Source: Streptomyces soli (GTDB lineage Bacteria; Actinomycetota; Actinomycetes; Streptomycetales; Streptomycetaceae). From it: a stretch of DNA of 64,000 bases. The DNA is taken from assembly GCF_003999195.1 (NCBI RefSeq), contig NZ_RJVR01000049.1, positions 1 to 64,000 on the forward strand. The letters are read 5' to 3'. Below the pieces are notes generated by a model. It searched no databases, was not told where the DNA came from, and worked only from the letters and a program-made list of their open reading frames with translations. This document shows, piece by piece, positions 34,759 to 45,293 of this stretch (position 1 is the stretch's first letter; each line of letters begins with the position of its first letter). The position numbers and the translations under genes are program-made.

Positions 34759-34969
34759 GGCCTGTCCGGCCGATCTCTGTGGGAGAAGGAGCGGCCCGCC
34801 GCGTCAGCGGCTGATGTCACAGCGGCGCCTGTGATCGCAAGGCGCTGGGGGCACTCTCCCCCAGACTCCGTCCGGTGGGGGTGCCCCCGGCGAAGCCAGG
34901 GGGAGGACCCCCACCCGCCGCCAGGCTGGGGGAGGCACGCGACGCCGCGGAGATCGGCCGGACAGGCCC
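34758..34969. mobile_element. MITE-like element with 20-bp terminal inverted repeats
   Basis: The 20-mer GGGCCTGTCCGGCCGATCTC (34758-34777) is exactly inverted at 34950-34969. The 172 bases between contain no gene and several GC-rich hairpins, including a G5/C5 arrangement near 34846-34858. Its left end lies at the stop codon of the response regulator. Similar repeats are, as I recall, scattered in Streptomyces intergenic DNA. No target duplication is visible. It may also act as a terminator. Confidence 0.6.
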
Positions 34970-35044
34970 AAAGGCCCAAGGGCCCGAGCCGGACAGGCCC
35001 GGAGCCTCTGTTCCGGGCCTGCAAACGCACCGCAGGCTGGCTCC

Positions 35045-35447
35045 ATGTCCACGGAGAAGGAGCGCGAGGCCGCCCTCGCGCTGCTGGGCCGCAGTGCCGT
35101 ACGGACGCCTCGCACTGACCCGCGAAGCGCTGCCGTACGTCGCCGTGGCGCGGCATGTCGTGGCTGACGGCCAGATCATCCTCCGTACGCACCGCGGCTG
35201 GGGCGTACACCGGGCGGGCGACGGCGCGGTGGTCGCGTACGAGGCAGACAACACGGCGACCGCACATCCGGACGCGTGGGTGGCGCACATCACGGGGACC
35301 GCGAGCGCGTTCACGCCCACCGAAGCGCAGCGCGAACTCTTCGGGGGGTTGCCGGTGTCGGCGGACGGCGAGCGGTTCGAGCCGGTGTACCTGCGGATCG
35401 AACCGAGGTACGCGAGCTCGTATCTCGTATACCGCGCAGAACGGTGA
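35045..35447 (+). pseudogene. Frameshifted pyridoxamine 5'-phosphate oxidase-family (PPOX) protein
   Basis: The ATG at 35045 opens MSTEKEREAALALLGRSA, a typical PPOX-like N-terminus. The frame then meets a stop within about 25 codons. The +1 frame from near 35100 continues the family sequence: YGRLALTREALPYVAVARH, then GWGVHRAGDGAVVAYEADN, the AWVAHITGTASAF region and an ending in the 35445-35447 stop. Removing one C (35097 or 35098) joins the two into a 133-residue protein of the F420/FMN-dependent pyridoxamine-oxidase-like class. Either a recent mutation or a sequence error. Confidence 0.75.
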
Positions 35448-35459
35448 GCCGCGTGATCT

Positions 35460-35465
35460 ACCATC
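35460..35465 (+). promoter_or_regulatory. Likely -10 for the APH-type kinase gene (leaderless)
   Basis: TACCAT ends six bases before the GTG at 35472, with no ribosome-binding site. It fits the leaderless spacing seen at several other genes here. Confidence 0.35.
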
Positions 35466-35471
35466 GGCCGG

Positions 35472-36500
35472 GTGATCGGGAGCACGGCGACGGCGCCGCC
35501 CACCGGCGAAACGCTGGACGCGCTGCTGCGCCGCTATAACGCCGGTGCCCCGCTGTCCTGTGAGCCCGTCGCCGAGGGCCTGCTGAACCGCGGCTACCGC
35601 TTGGCAACCACCCGGGGCCGCTTCTTCCTCAAGCTGTACGTGGACTCCGCCACCGCCGACCGCTCGGTCATCGCCCGTCAGCACCGGGCCACCCAGCGCC
35701 TCGACGAGCTGGGACTGCCCGTCGCGCCGCCGCTGCCCGACATCGACGGCGGCACGGTCGTGGTGCTCGGCGGCCGCTGCTTCGCCCTCTACCCGTGGGT
35801 CGACGGGCAGCACCGCGAGGGCGCCGAGTTGACCACCGGCCAGTCCTGGCGGCTGGGCGCGCTGCTCGGGCTGGTCCACACCCGCCTGGAGCAGGTGCAG
35901 CCGCCGCCCGCCGACCCGGGCCACCACGTCAGCGCCGACCCCGAGCGGACCTTCGCGCTGATCGACGATCTGCTGAAGCAGGTGCGCGGCCACCGCCCCC
36001 GCGAGGCCTTCGACGAGCTGGCGGAGCACCGCCTCCTCGAGCGCAGGGCTCTGCTGGAGCGGCACGCCCACCGCCGTCCGCCGGACGCCGGGGAGCCGGT
36101 CACCGGCTGGGTCCACGGCGACTTCCACCCGCTCAACCTGCTCTACCGCGAGGACGAGCCCGTCGCGATCGTCGACTGGGACCGCCTCGGCGTCCAGCCC
36201 CGCGCGGAGGAGGCGGTCCGGGCCGCCGTCATCTTCTTCGTCCAGCCCGCCGGCAGCCTCGACCTGGCCAAGGTCCGCGCGTACGCCCGCGCGTACCGTC
36301 TCGCCACCGGTGCACCGCCGGACGAGCTGGCCGCCGCCGTGCACCGCGTCTGGTGGGAACGCCTCAACGACTTCTGGATGCTCCGCTGGCGTTACCAGCG
36401 CCGCGACCGCCGCGCGGATCCACTCTTCCCGGCCGCCTCCGCACTCGCGGTCTGGTGGACCGGCGCGTACGACGCGGTGCGGGACGCCTTCACGGGTTAG
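35472..36500 (+). CDS. Phosphotransferase of the APH/homoserine kinase II family
   Basis: This 342-residue protein has an APH-type kinase fold: an N-lobe with NRGYRLATTRGRFFLKLY near residue 37 (the ATP-binding Lys in FLKLY), the catalytic WVHGDFHPLNLLY near 213, and the metal-binding VDWDRLG near 236. Members phosphorylate aminoglycosides, homoserine, choline or other small molecules. The substrate is not evident and nothing nearby suggests resistance. The GTG start is preceded by a -10-like hexamer. Confidence 0.87.
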   Translation: MIGSTATAPPTGETLDALLRRYNAGAPLSCEPVAEGLLNRGYRLATTRGRFFLKLYVDSATADRSVIARQHRATQRLDELGLPVAPPLPDIDGGTVVVLGGRCFALYPWVDGQHREGAELTTGQSWRLGALLGLVHTRLEQVQPPPADPGHHVSADPERTFALIDDLLKQVRGHRPREAFDELAEHRLLERRALLERHAHRRPPDAGEPVTGWVHGDFHPLNLLYREDEPVAIVDWDRLGVQPRAEEAVRAAVIFFVQPAGSLDLAKVRAYARAYRLATGAPPDELAAAVHRVWWERLNDFWMLRWRYQRRDRRADPLFPAASALAVWWTGAYDAVRDAFTG

Positions 36501-36536
36501 GCCCAGGCCCCCCTACCTTCGGGGCAGGCCTGGCAG

Positions 36537-38132
<1,596 letters not shown>

Positions 38133-38324
38133 TGGTCCTCGCCGTCGCTGTCGACACCTCTAACTTGCCACGCTACAGCGTTCCCCGTTATCGGTGATGT
38201 GACCGACCGAGTTGTGGAGGGATTCATACGCATCCAGTGACGAACAGGTCAACGAACTTGACCTCGGTAGGAGCTAGGGCAGACTTGGCGGGCAGACTTG
38301 GATCCATAGGGGGAAGCGGTACTG

Positions 38325-40109
38325 ATGAGCGGGGAATCCGCCGGGGACGGCGCGCGGGGGAATTACGCGGGACGCTCGGTCGGCGGCGGCCGCTATGTAC
38401 TTCGTGACCTGCTCGGGCAGGGCGGCATGGCCGCCGTGCATCTCGCGCATGACACCGTGCTTGACCGGCCGGTCGCCGTCAAGACGCTGCACTCGGAACT
38501 TGGCCGGGAAGCGTCGTTCCGGGAGCGCTTCCGGCGCGAGGCGCAGGCGGTGGCGAGGCTCAACCACACCAACATCGTGTCGGTCTTCGACTCGGGCGAG
38601 GACACCATCGACGGCGCGCTCGTGCCGTACATCGTCATGGAGTACGTCGAGGGCAAGCCGCTGCGGGCGGTGCTCGACGAGGATGTCGCGCAGTTCGGCG
38701 CGATGCCGACCGAGAAGGCGTTGAAGATCTGCGGGGACGTGCTGGCGGCGCTCGCGGAGAGCCACAGCGTGGGCCTGGTGCACCGGGACATCAAGCCCGG
38801 CAATGTGATGCTGAACCGGCGCGGTGTGGTCAAGGTCATGGACTTCGGCATCGCGCGGGCCATGCAGTCGGGGGTCACCTCGATGACCCAGACCGGCATG
38901 GTGGTCGGCACCCCGCAGTATCTGTCGCCGGAGCAGGCGCTGGGCAGGGGCGTGGACGAGCGTTCGGACCTTTATTCGGTGGGTTGCATGCTCTTCGAGC
39001 TGTTGACCGGGCGGCTGCCCTTCGACGGGGACTCGCCGCTGGCGATCGCGTATCAGCATGTGCAGGAGACCCCGCCGTCGCCGTCGCAGTTCAACCGGGC
39101 GGTACTGCCCGCGGTTGACGCGCTGGTGGCGCGGGCGCTGAAGAAGAACCCGGCGGAGCGCTTCCCGACCGCCGAAACCATGCGGGACGAGTCGGACCGG
39201 GTCATCCGGGGCGAGCAGGCGAGCGGCGGCCCGGCCACCCCGCTGGTCATCGGCGAGGGGCCCCGGGCGCGCGGGCGCGGCGAGGGCGTCTCGTCGGCGG
39301 TCTTCCCGCCGGTGCAGGGCGATCTGCACACCCCGCCGCCGCAGGTGCAGACTCCGTACCAGGCGCCTCAGATGCCTCAGGCGACCCCAGTGCCCCAGAT
39401 GCCCCACCAGACCCCACCGCCGCAGAGCCTGCCGCAGACCCCGCCTCCGTACGCACCCCAGCAGGGCGGCTGGGGCCAGACCCCGCCCCCCGGCCCGGGC
39501 TACGGCTACCCGCAGGCGGCCCAGCGGCAGCCCACCCCGCCGTACACGATGCTGCCCGCCGCGCAGCAGCAGCAGCAGCGTCCGGGCGGTGGTGGCAACC
39601 GGGGCGGCGGGGGCTCGACCGCCGTGATCGCCATCGGCGCGGTGGTCGCGGTCATAGCGGTCATCGTGGTGATCGTCCTCATCGTGCGGATGGGCAGCAG
39701 CGGAGGCACCAACGTCTCCGACTCCAACCCGACCGCCACGGACACCGCCACGGACACCGCCACCTCGAACGCCGCCGCCACGACGTCCTCCGACAACAGC
39801 GGCACGCCGGATCCGAGCGTCAGCCAGGGCGACCAGACCCGCACGATCGAGGCCTCGCGTTGCACCGACGCTACGAAGAGCTACCTCGGCGACGGCAACT
39901 CGGTCTACATGCCGGACTTCTACACCAAGTACGTCGACTCGGTGAAGTCCTGCATGGACGAGGCCGGTTGGAAGTACAAGATCAAGTACCAGGATGAGTC
40001 GGTGTACGGCAAGGGCACGGTCGTCGACCAGAAGCCCCAGAGCATCGACGACTTCAACCCGGACAAGGACACCGTCACCATCTGGGTGTCCACCGGCAAG
40101 ACCGGCTGA
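38325..40109 (+). CDS. PknB-like Ser/Thr protein kinase with one PASTA domain
   Basis: This 594-residue kinase has a catalytic domain (about 24-290: GQGGMAAVHL, VAVKTL, HRDIKPGNV, VMDFGIAR and TSMTQTGMVVGTPQYLSPEQ), a long Pro/Gln-rich cytoplasmic linker (about 320-420), a transmembrane helix (about 431-456), and a single PASTA-like module (about 525-594, VYMPDFYTKYVDSVKSCM to the WVSTG end). PASTA modules bind muropeptides. Most PknB proteins have four. Activation-loop Thr residues are present. A terminator follows. The two divergent kinases are close enough in sequence to be an old duplication. Confidence 0.95.
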   Translation: MSGESAGDGARGNYAGRSVGGGRYVLRDLLGQGGMAAVHLAHDTVLDRPVAVKTLHSELGREASFRERFRREAQAVARLNHTNIVSVFDSGEDTIDGALVPYIVMEYVEGKPLRAVLDEDVAQFGAMPTEKALKICGDVLAALAESHSVGLVHRDIKPGNVMLNRRGVVKVMDFGIARAMQSGVTSMTQTGMVVGTPQYLSPEQALGRGVDERSDLYSVGCMLFELLTGRLPFDGDSPLAIAYQHVQETPPSPSQFNRAVLPAVDALVARALKKNPAERFPTAETMRDESDRVIRGEQASGGPATPLVIGEGPRARGRGEGVSSAVFPPVQGDLHTPPPQVQTPYQAPQMPQATPVPQMPHQTPPPQSLPQTPPPYAPQQGGWGQTPPPGPGYGYPQAAQRQPTPPYTMLPAAQQQQQRPGGGGNRGGGGSTAVIAIGAVVAVIAVIVVIVLIVRMGSSGGTNVSDSNPTATDTATDTATSNAAATTSSDNSGTPDPSVSQGDQTRTIEASRCTDATKSYLGDGNSVYMPDFYTKYVDSVKSCMDEAGWKYKIKYQDESVYGKGTVVDQKPQSIDDFNPDKDTVTIWVSTGKTG

Positions 40110-40137
40110 GCTGAACACCAGCAGAACACAGGACGAA

Positions 40138-40170
40138 GGGGCCCGGCACGCTGTCCACGTGCCGGGCCCC
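40138..40170 (+). terminator. Terminator after the PASTA kinase
   Basis: A 13-bp perfect stem (40138-40150 with 40158-40170) closes a seven-base loop and is followed by TCTT. It also lies near the end of the convergent bpa gene. Confidence 0.9.
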
Positions 40171-40210
40171 TCTTAGGGATACGTCCTGCGTCCCGTCCCT
40201 GCCGACACCC

Positions 40211-40777
40211 CTACAGATACGGCCCCGAGCGGGCGCCCTGGTTGCCGGCGCCGTCCCCCTCGACACCCTCGTGCCCGCCGACACCCGGCGGCAGAGCTCG
40301 GCGCATCTGCTCCAACTGGGCGCGGGCGGCCATCTGCTGGGCGAACAGAGCGGTCTGGATCCCGTGGAAGAGGCCTTCCAGCCAGCCCACCAACTGAGCC
40401 TGGGCAATACGGAGTTCGGCCTCGGTGGGGATGGTCTCGTCGGTGAACGGGAGGGAGAGTCTTTCCAGTTCCTCGACCAGCTCGGGCGCCAGCCCGTCCT
40501 CGAGCTCCTTCACGGAGCTGCGGTGGATCTCCTTAAGACGCACACGGCTGGCCTCGTCAAGAGGTGCCGCGCGAACCTCCTCCAGGAGCTGCTTGATCAT
40601 GCTGCCGATCCGCATGACCTTGGCCGGCTGCTCGACCATCTCTGTCACGGGAACCTCGCGCTGCTGATCGCCGCCGCCAGGCTTGACGCCTCCGAGGGCC
40701 ATCCCGTCCTGCCCGACGACCAGGACCTGCGGGCTTTCCTGCGACCGTTCGTTCATCGGCATCTCCATGCCGTCCAT
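40211..40777 (-). CDS. bpa: Bacterial proteasome activator (Bpa/PafE, DUF2587)
   Basis: This 188-residue protein is mostly helical and has the DUF2587 pattern: QVLVVGQDG, AKVMRIGSMIKQLLEEVR near residue 53, LKEIHRSSVKELEDGLAPELVEELERLSLPF, and AQLVGWLEGLFHGIQTALFAQQ. In mycobacteria, ring-shaped Bpa opens the 20S proteasome gate through a C-terminal GQYL tail. Here the tail is GPYL, keeping the final Tyr-Leu. It would feed unfolded proteins to the proteasome without ATP. I chose the ATG at 40775-40777, nine bases after AGAGGA; GTG at 40783 is possible. The proteasome genes are not in this window. Confidence 0.9.
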   Translation of the reverse strand: MDGMEMPMNERSQESPQVLVVGQDGMALGGVKPGGGDQQREVPVTEMVEQPAKVMRIGSMIKQLLEEVRAAPLDEASRVRLKEIHRSSVKELEDGLAPELVEELERLSLPFTDETIPTEAELRIAQAQLVGWLEGLFHGIQTALFAQQMAARAQLEQMRRALPPGVGGHEGVEGDGAGNQGARSGPYL

Positions 40778-40896
40778 TGTCACCGATCCTCTGCGCGTGC
40801 CTCGCGCCGGTCGGCCCCCGGGATTCGGGGCCGCCGCCGACCCTCCCCCAGCCTACTGCTGGGGACGGGTCGGCAGCGGGTGCGCAATCCGGCGGC

Positions 40897-43728
40897 TCAG
40901 CCCTCCGCGCGACGCGCCAGCTCGGAGCGCGACCTCGTGACCAGCGCCGCGAGCAGCGCCGCGCCCAGGGGTACGGCCACGATCAGGGCGGCCAGGGTCG
41001 CCCACGGCACCACGATCGGCGTGTGCGGCAGGGTGTTGAGGCCCCAGCCATGGTCGAGGGACTCGTGGTACATCTTCAGCGCCTGCCGTTCCTCGGCCTT
41101 GCGCAGCCCCACGGCGGGCAGGGTGCCGGCCGCGGAACCGAGCAGCACCCCCATCGCGGCCACCACGCCACACTGGAAGCCGGACAGCGTACGGCGTACG
41201 CGCGGGGGCGCGCCGACAGCGGTCAGGGTCCGCAGATCCGGTTCGGCGTCGGCCTGGGCGAGGCCGGTGGCGATACCGGCGGCGCCGATGGTGACCAGGC
41301 CGGCGAAGATCGCGAGGGCCAGCATGATCACGCTGTTCTTGCTGACGTAGCCCTCTTCGACCCGGATGTTGGCCTGTACGCCCAGCTTGTCCATCGCCCC
41401 GTCGAGGGTCTGCCGCTCGGTGCTGCTGGGCATCCGGCTGGTGCTGACGATCATCCCGTACGGGACGGTGCGCACCCCGGCGGCCTTGGCGGCGGCCTGC
41501 GACACCACGGCGGTGACGCCGTAGCCGTTGGTCTTCCCGGTCTTGGGCCGGTACGCGACGAAGGTCTTGTGCGGGGACTTCTCGGCGGTGTTTTCGTCCG
41601 AGTAGTCCTTGATCAGCGCGAGGGTGATCCTGCCGTTCTTGTCGACCTGCCGCTTGTCGAAGACCACCGCCCGGCCGTCGGCGAGCGCCTTCTCGGCTGC
41701 CGTGTCGTGGACGCCGAGCGCCTTGAGGATGCTCGCGTCGCCGACCAGGATGCCGTCCGAGGTGTCCACCGCCACCGGCCGGCTGGTCGAGGCGCAGCGC
41801 CAGTTCTTGGCCCACTTACGCTTCTGGGCGGTGGACAACTTGCCATTGCGCTCGTCGTACAGCGGGCACTGGCTGGCCTTGGGCGTGACCAGCTCGCTGT
41901 AGCCGCAGCCGGTGTCGGACGACCACACGTCGCAGGTCTTCTCGCCCACCACGATCCGGCTGAAGTCCGCCACCCCGGCGACTGGGAGGTCCTTCTCCAC
42001 GGCGGCCTTGACCGCGGGCAGCTCCCGGCTTCCGGCGGTGTCGACGCTCAGGCTGACCGTGCCGTTCGGAAGGTACGCGGTGTATCCGTCCCTGGACTCC
42101 TGGTCGCTGCTGGCGGCGTACGTGGCGATGGCGACCGTACCCGCGACCGCGGCCAGCACCGCGGCCACCGCGGGAGCGGTGCGGCCCCGGTTGCGTACGG
42201 CGTCGCGCAGCGCGAGGCGGGGGGACAGCGGCAGCCAGCGCCCGAGCCGGCCGAAGAGGCCGACCAGGGTCGGAGTGAGCGCGACGATGCCCAGTTCGGC
42301 GATGGCCGAACCACCGCCCACCGCGAGGACGTTGTCGGTGTCGGTCGCGCCGATGAAGGCGAGGCCCGTGCCCAGGCATACCGCGGCCGCGCCGAAGACC
42401 GGCAGCACGCGATTGGCCCGGCGGATCCCGCGCCGCCCGGTGAGTGAGGACAGCACGCTCTGCCGGGAGGCGACCACGGCCGGCACGATCGCCGCCAGCA
42501 GCCCGGTGACCAGGGCCAGCAGCGCGATGCCGAGCAGTTCCAGGGGGCGGATCTCGATGCCGCCGAAGCGCTGGCCCGCGTATTCCTCCAGGAACGGCCG
42601 CAGCAGTACGGTCAGGCCGAGCCCCAGCGCGGTGCCGGTCACGGCCGCCACGGCGCCGATGACCCCGCCGCCGGCCAGCACGATCGCGCGGATGTGCCGA
42701 CGGTCGCCGCCGTTGGCGCCGACCAGACCGAGCTGGCGGCGCGACCGCCGGGCGCCCACGGCGAAGGCGGGCCCGGCGAGCAGGCAGATCTCCAGCATGG
42801 CCAGGCCGACGACGGTCGCGGTCGTGGCGAGCAGCGCGGTGTTGGCGGGAAGGCTGTTGCCTGATGTGGCGCCGTATTCGGGGTGCTTGACGTACAGCGC
42901 CACCTCGGAACGGGCCGGCGGGTCGAGCTTGACGGCGCGCGAAGTGACGTAGACGCCCTTGGTGTTGGCCTGCTTCACCATGTTCCACGTGAAACCATCG
43001 CTGCTTTTGACGTCGGCGAGGTAGGAGACCGTGGCGTCGGGGGACGACAGGCCCTTCGCGGTGAGGGCCTTCGCGTACGGGGCCAGGAGGGCACCCGGCA
43101 GGGCGTTGAGCTGCGCGTCCTTGAGAAAGTCGGGGAGTTCGTAGGAGCCGGTGACGGTGTACTTCCGGTCGAAGTCCCGGAAGCTCACCTCGTCGCCGAC
43201 CTTCAGCCCGCTCTGCTTGAGGAACTCGGTGGTCGCGGCCACCTCGTCCGCCTGCGCCGGGAAGCGTCCCTGCTTGAGCGTCATGATCCCGGCGGCCATC
43301 GGGTCGGCGGCCTTCAGCTCACGTATGTCGACGTCGAGCAGGCCGTGCGTCGTACGGGACTTGGCCGAGCCGCTCGTGTCCTCCAGCGTCCGCGCGCCGG
43401 CCGGGAAGGCCTTGGTGATGTCGGTGGGCTCGGACCGGTACGGGGCCTTCTCGTCGACCTGTGCGTACTCGTGGTCCTTCAGGCCCTGGTAGATCGGCAT
43501 ATTGGCAATGCCGGTGCCGTTCAGGCGGGCGTCGGCCGCTCCGATATCCCGGGTGAGCTGCTGCTCCATGGTCAGGTCGGAGCTGCGGACGGTGATGTCG
43601 ACGGCACTCACGCCCACGATGGGCAGCGCGATCATGCTCAGGACCAGCGCGCTGCGGCCCTTGAAGCGCCAGGCGTCGCGACGGGCGATCCGTATCGCCG
43701 CTCGCCAGGCGTGGAAGGGAGTGCTCAC
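40897..43728 (-). CDS. ABC transporter permease (FtsX/MacB type)
   Basis: This 943-residue membrane protein has ten or so transmembrane segments: one at the N-terminus, two FtsX-like blocks near the middle and C-terminus, and two large extracytoplasmic loops. The loops may engage substrate or lipoprotein partners. Its GTG start overlaps the ATPase stop by four bases (GTGA). In the LolD/MacB class the pair moves lipids, lipoproteins or antibiotics by pulling through the periplasmic domain rather than a pore. Substrate is unknown. Control by the adjacent PadR gene suggests a role in export of a toxic compound. Confidence 0.92.
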   Translation of the reverse strand: MSTPFHAWRAAIRIARRDAWRFKGRSALVLSMIALPIVGVSAVDITVRSSDLTMEQQLTRDIGAADARLNGTGIANMPIYQGLKDHEYAQVDEKAPYRSEPTDITKAFPAGARTLEDTSGSAKSRTTHGLLDVDIRELKAADPMAAGIMTLKQGRFPAQADEVAATTEFLKQSGLKVGDEVSFRDFDRKYTVTGSYELPDFLKDAQLNALPGALLAPYAKALTAKGLSSPDATVSYLADVKSSDGFTWNMVKQANTKGVYVTSRAVKLDPPARSEVALYVKHPEYGATSGNSLPANTALLATTATVVGLAMLEICLLAGPAFAVGARRSRRQLGLVGANGGDRRHIRAIVLAGGGVIGAVAAVTGTALGLGLTVLLRPFLEEYAGQRFGGIEIRPLELLGIALLALVTGLLAAIVPAVVASRQSVLSSLTGRRGIRRANRVLPVFGAAAVCLGTGLAFIGATDTDNVLAVGGGSAIAELGIVALTPTLVGLFGRLGRWLPLSPRLALRDAVRNRGRTAPAVAAVLAAVAGTVAIATYAASSDQESRDGYTAYLPNGTVSLSVDTAGSRELPAVKAAVEKDLPVAGVADFSRIVVGEKTCDVWSSDTGCGYSELVTPKASQCPLYDERNGKLSTAQKRKWAKNWRCASTSRPVAVDTSDGILVGDASILKALGVHDTAAEKALADGRAVVFDKRQVDKNGRITLALIKDYSDENTAEKSPHKTFVAYRPKTGKTNGYGVTAVVSQAAAKAAGVRTVPYGMIVSTSRMPSSTERQTLDGAMDKLGVQANIRVEEGYVSKNSVIMLALAIFAGLVTIGAAGIATGLAQADAEPDLRTLTAVGAPPRVRRTLSGFQCGVVAAMGVLLGSAAGTLPAVGLRKAEERQALKMYHESLDHGWGLNTLPHTPIVVPWATLAALIVAVPLGAALLAALVTRSRSELARRAEG

Positions 43729-44459
43729 TGCGCGGCCACCCCGCCCTGCAGAAGCGTTTCCGCTTGCGAGCGAAGCGTCGTGTCGGTCACCGAGCCGTCC
43801 CGCAGGAACACCACCCGGTCCGCCCACGCCGCGAAGCGCGGCTCATGGGTGACCAGTACCCCGGCCGCCCCCGCGTCGCACCGCGCCCGCAGCAGCCCCA
43901 GCACCGACTCCCCGGTCTCCGAGTCCAGCGCACCGGTCGGCTCGTCCGCCAGCACCAGGCGCCGGTCACCGACCAGGGCGCGGGCGATGGCCACCCGCTG
44001 CTGCTGGCCGCCCGACATCTCGTCCGGGAAGCGGTCCGCGAGCTGGCCGAGGCCCATCTCCTCCAGCGCGGCGAGCGCCTCCCGGCGCGCCTTGCGGGCC
44101 GAGGTGCCGTCCAGCTCGCGGGGCAGCGCCACGTTCTCGGCGGCGGTCAGCGCCGGGATCAGGTTGTAGTCCTGGAACACGTAGCCGATGCTGCGGCGGC
44201 GCAGTGCGGCCATCTGCTTGCGGGACGCCGTCGTAATGTCCGTGCCCTCGACCAGGACCTTGCCGGACGTCGGCGTGTCCAGGCCGCCGGCGATCGTGAG
44301 CAGCGTGGACTTGCCAGAGCCGGACGGGCCCATCACGGCCACGAGTTCACCCGGGAAGACGTCCAGGTCGATCCCCCGCAGCGCGTGCACCTCGGTCGCC
44401 CCGCTGCCGTGAACCCGGGTCAGTTCCTGCAAGCGCAGGACGGGCTGATCCTTTTGCAT
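43725..44459 (-). CDS. ABC transporter ATP-binding protein (LolD/MacB type)
   Basis: This 244-residue ATPase has Walker A GPSGSGKST near residue 44, the signature MSGGQQQRVAIARAL near 148, Walker B LVLADEPTGALD near 170, and the H-loop THEP near 208. The family partner is the permease directly downstream, with a 4-bp gene overlap. The ATG at 44457-44459 begins a typical MQKDQPVLRLQELTR start. It lies 48 bp after the PadR stop on the same strand and is probably transcribed with it. Confidence 0.95.
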   Translation of the reverse strand: MQKDQPVLRLQELTRVHGSGATEVHALRGIDLDVFPGELVAVMGPSGSGKSTLLTIAGGLDTPTSGKVLVEGTDITTASRKQMAALRRRSIGYVFQDYNLIPALTAAENVALPRELDGTSARKARREALAALEEMGLGQLADRFPDEMSGGQQQRVAIARALVGDRRLVLADEPTGALDSETGESVLGLLRARCDAGAAGVLVTHEPRFAAWADRVVFLRDGSVTDTTLRSQAETLLQGGVAAQ

Positions 44460-44507
44460 GGGTGTTTCCCCCTACTGATGGTGCTGATGTGTGTGGGCCC
44501 CGCGGTC

Positions 44508-45122
44508 TCAGCGACGCGCCGGGCGGTGGGTGGCGGAGTCCGTGCTGTCCGCCTGACGCTTGGGGGCGTCGTCGTCGGCCTGCCCGATCGACTCGGCGAG
44601 GCGTACGAGCCGTGCCTCGCAGTGGTCCAGCCAGCGGGCCTCGGCCTCGGCGGAGAAGATCAACTGCTCCAGCACCAGCAGCCACGCGACCTCGTCCCGG
44701 GTGGTCGGGCCCGTTTCGATGGCCTGCGCCTTCAGCCGTGTGTAGTCCTGCATTGCCCGGATGGTGTGCAGCCGCTGTGCCTGGATCACCGCCCGGATGT
44801 CGACCTCGGGCGACCCCACTGCCATCGCCAGCTTTATGGCCAGCTCGTCCCGTGGCGGGCTTTTCCGGTCCACCGGCCTCGCGAACCACTCGCGCAGCTC
44901 GGTACGGCCCTTGTCCGTGATCGCGTACAGCGCGTGTCCGCTGTCGTCCTCCCCGGCGGGTACGACCAGGCTGTCGCGCTCGAGCCGGGCGAGCGTCGTG
45001 TACACCTGTCCGACGTTGAGCGGCCAGGTTGCGCCGGTGCGTGACTCGAACTCCGTCCGCAGTTGGTAGCCGTAGCGAGGGCCTCGGTCTAGGAGGGCCA
45101 GAAGGCCGTGACGGATCGACAT
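44508..45122 (-). CDS. PadR family transcriptional regulator
   Basis: This 204-residue protein has the PadR winged helix (about 1-80: MSIRHGLLALLDRGPRYGYQLRTEFESRTG, then NVGQVYTTLARLERDSLV) and a helical C-terminal dimer domain (about 95-180). The start overlaps a tandem repeat of ATACCGAGTATGT, which is probably its own operator. PadR repressors often control adjacent exporters; here the ABC ATPase and permease lie directly downstream. The TATACA hexamer eight bases before the ATG suggests a leaderless message. The inducer is unknown. Confidence 0.92.
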   Translation of the reverse strand: MSIRHGLLALLDRGPRYGYQLRTEFESRTGATWPLNVGQVYTTLARLERDSLVVPAGEDDSGHALYAITDKGRTELREWFARPVDRKSPPRDELAIKLAMAVGSPEVDIRAVIQAQRLHTIRAMQDYTRLKAQAIETGPTTRDEVAWLLVLEQLIFSAEAEARWLDHCEARLVRLAESIGQADDDAPKRQADSTDSATHRPARR

Positions 45123-45146
45123 ACCGAGTATGTATACCGAGTATGT
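45121..45146. promoter_or_regulatory. Tandem 13-bp repeat at the PadR gene start
   Basis: ATACCGAGTATGT occurs twice in exact tandem (45121-45133, 45134-45146). Each contains the TATGT/ACATA half-sites typical of PadR operators. The repeat overlaps the putative -10 and the start codon, so bound repressor would block transcription of the whole operon. Confidence 0.65.
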
Positions 45147-45206
45147 ACACCTCCGGCAAGCTGCGCAGGCCAGGATGCGGTGCTGGCCGGCTGGCCGGAG
45201 GATGCG

Positions 45207-45293
45207 ACTCACTGGCGACGCACAGGCGGTGACTGAGCGGCGACGCACCGGCGGCGGTGACTCAGCGGCACGCACAGGGCTCGACTCAGCGGC
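45207..45293. repeat. Imperfect tandem repeats between PadR and the small membrane protein
   Basis: Three degenerate units of about 27 bases share GACT(C/G)A-N3-GGCGACGCAC. They overlap the start of the hypothetical protein's 3' end. No function is apparent. Confidence 0.4.
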
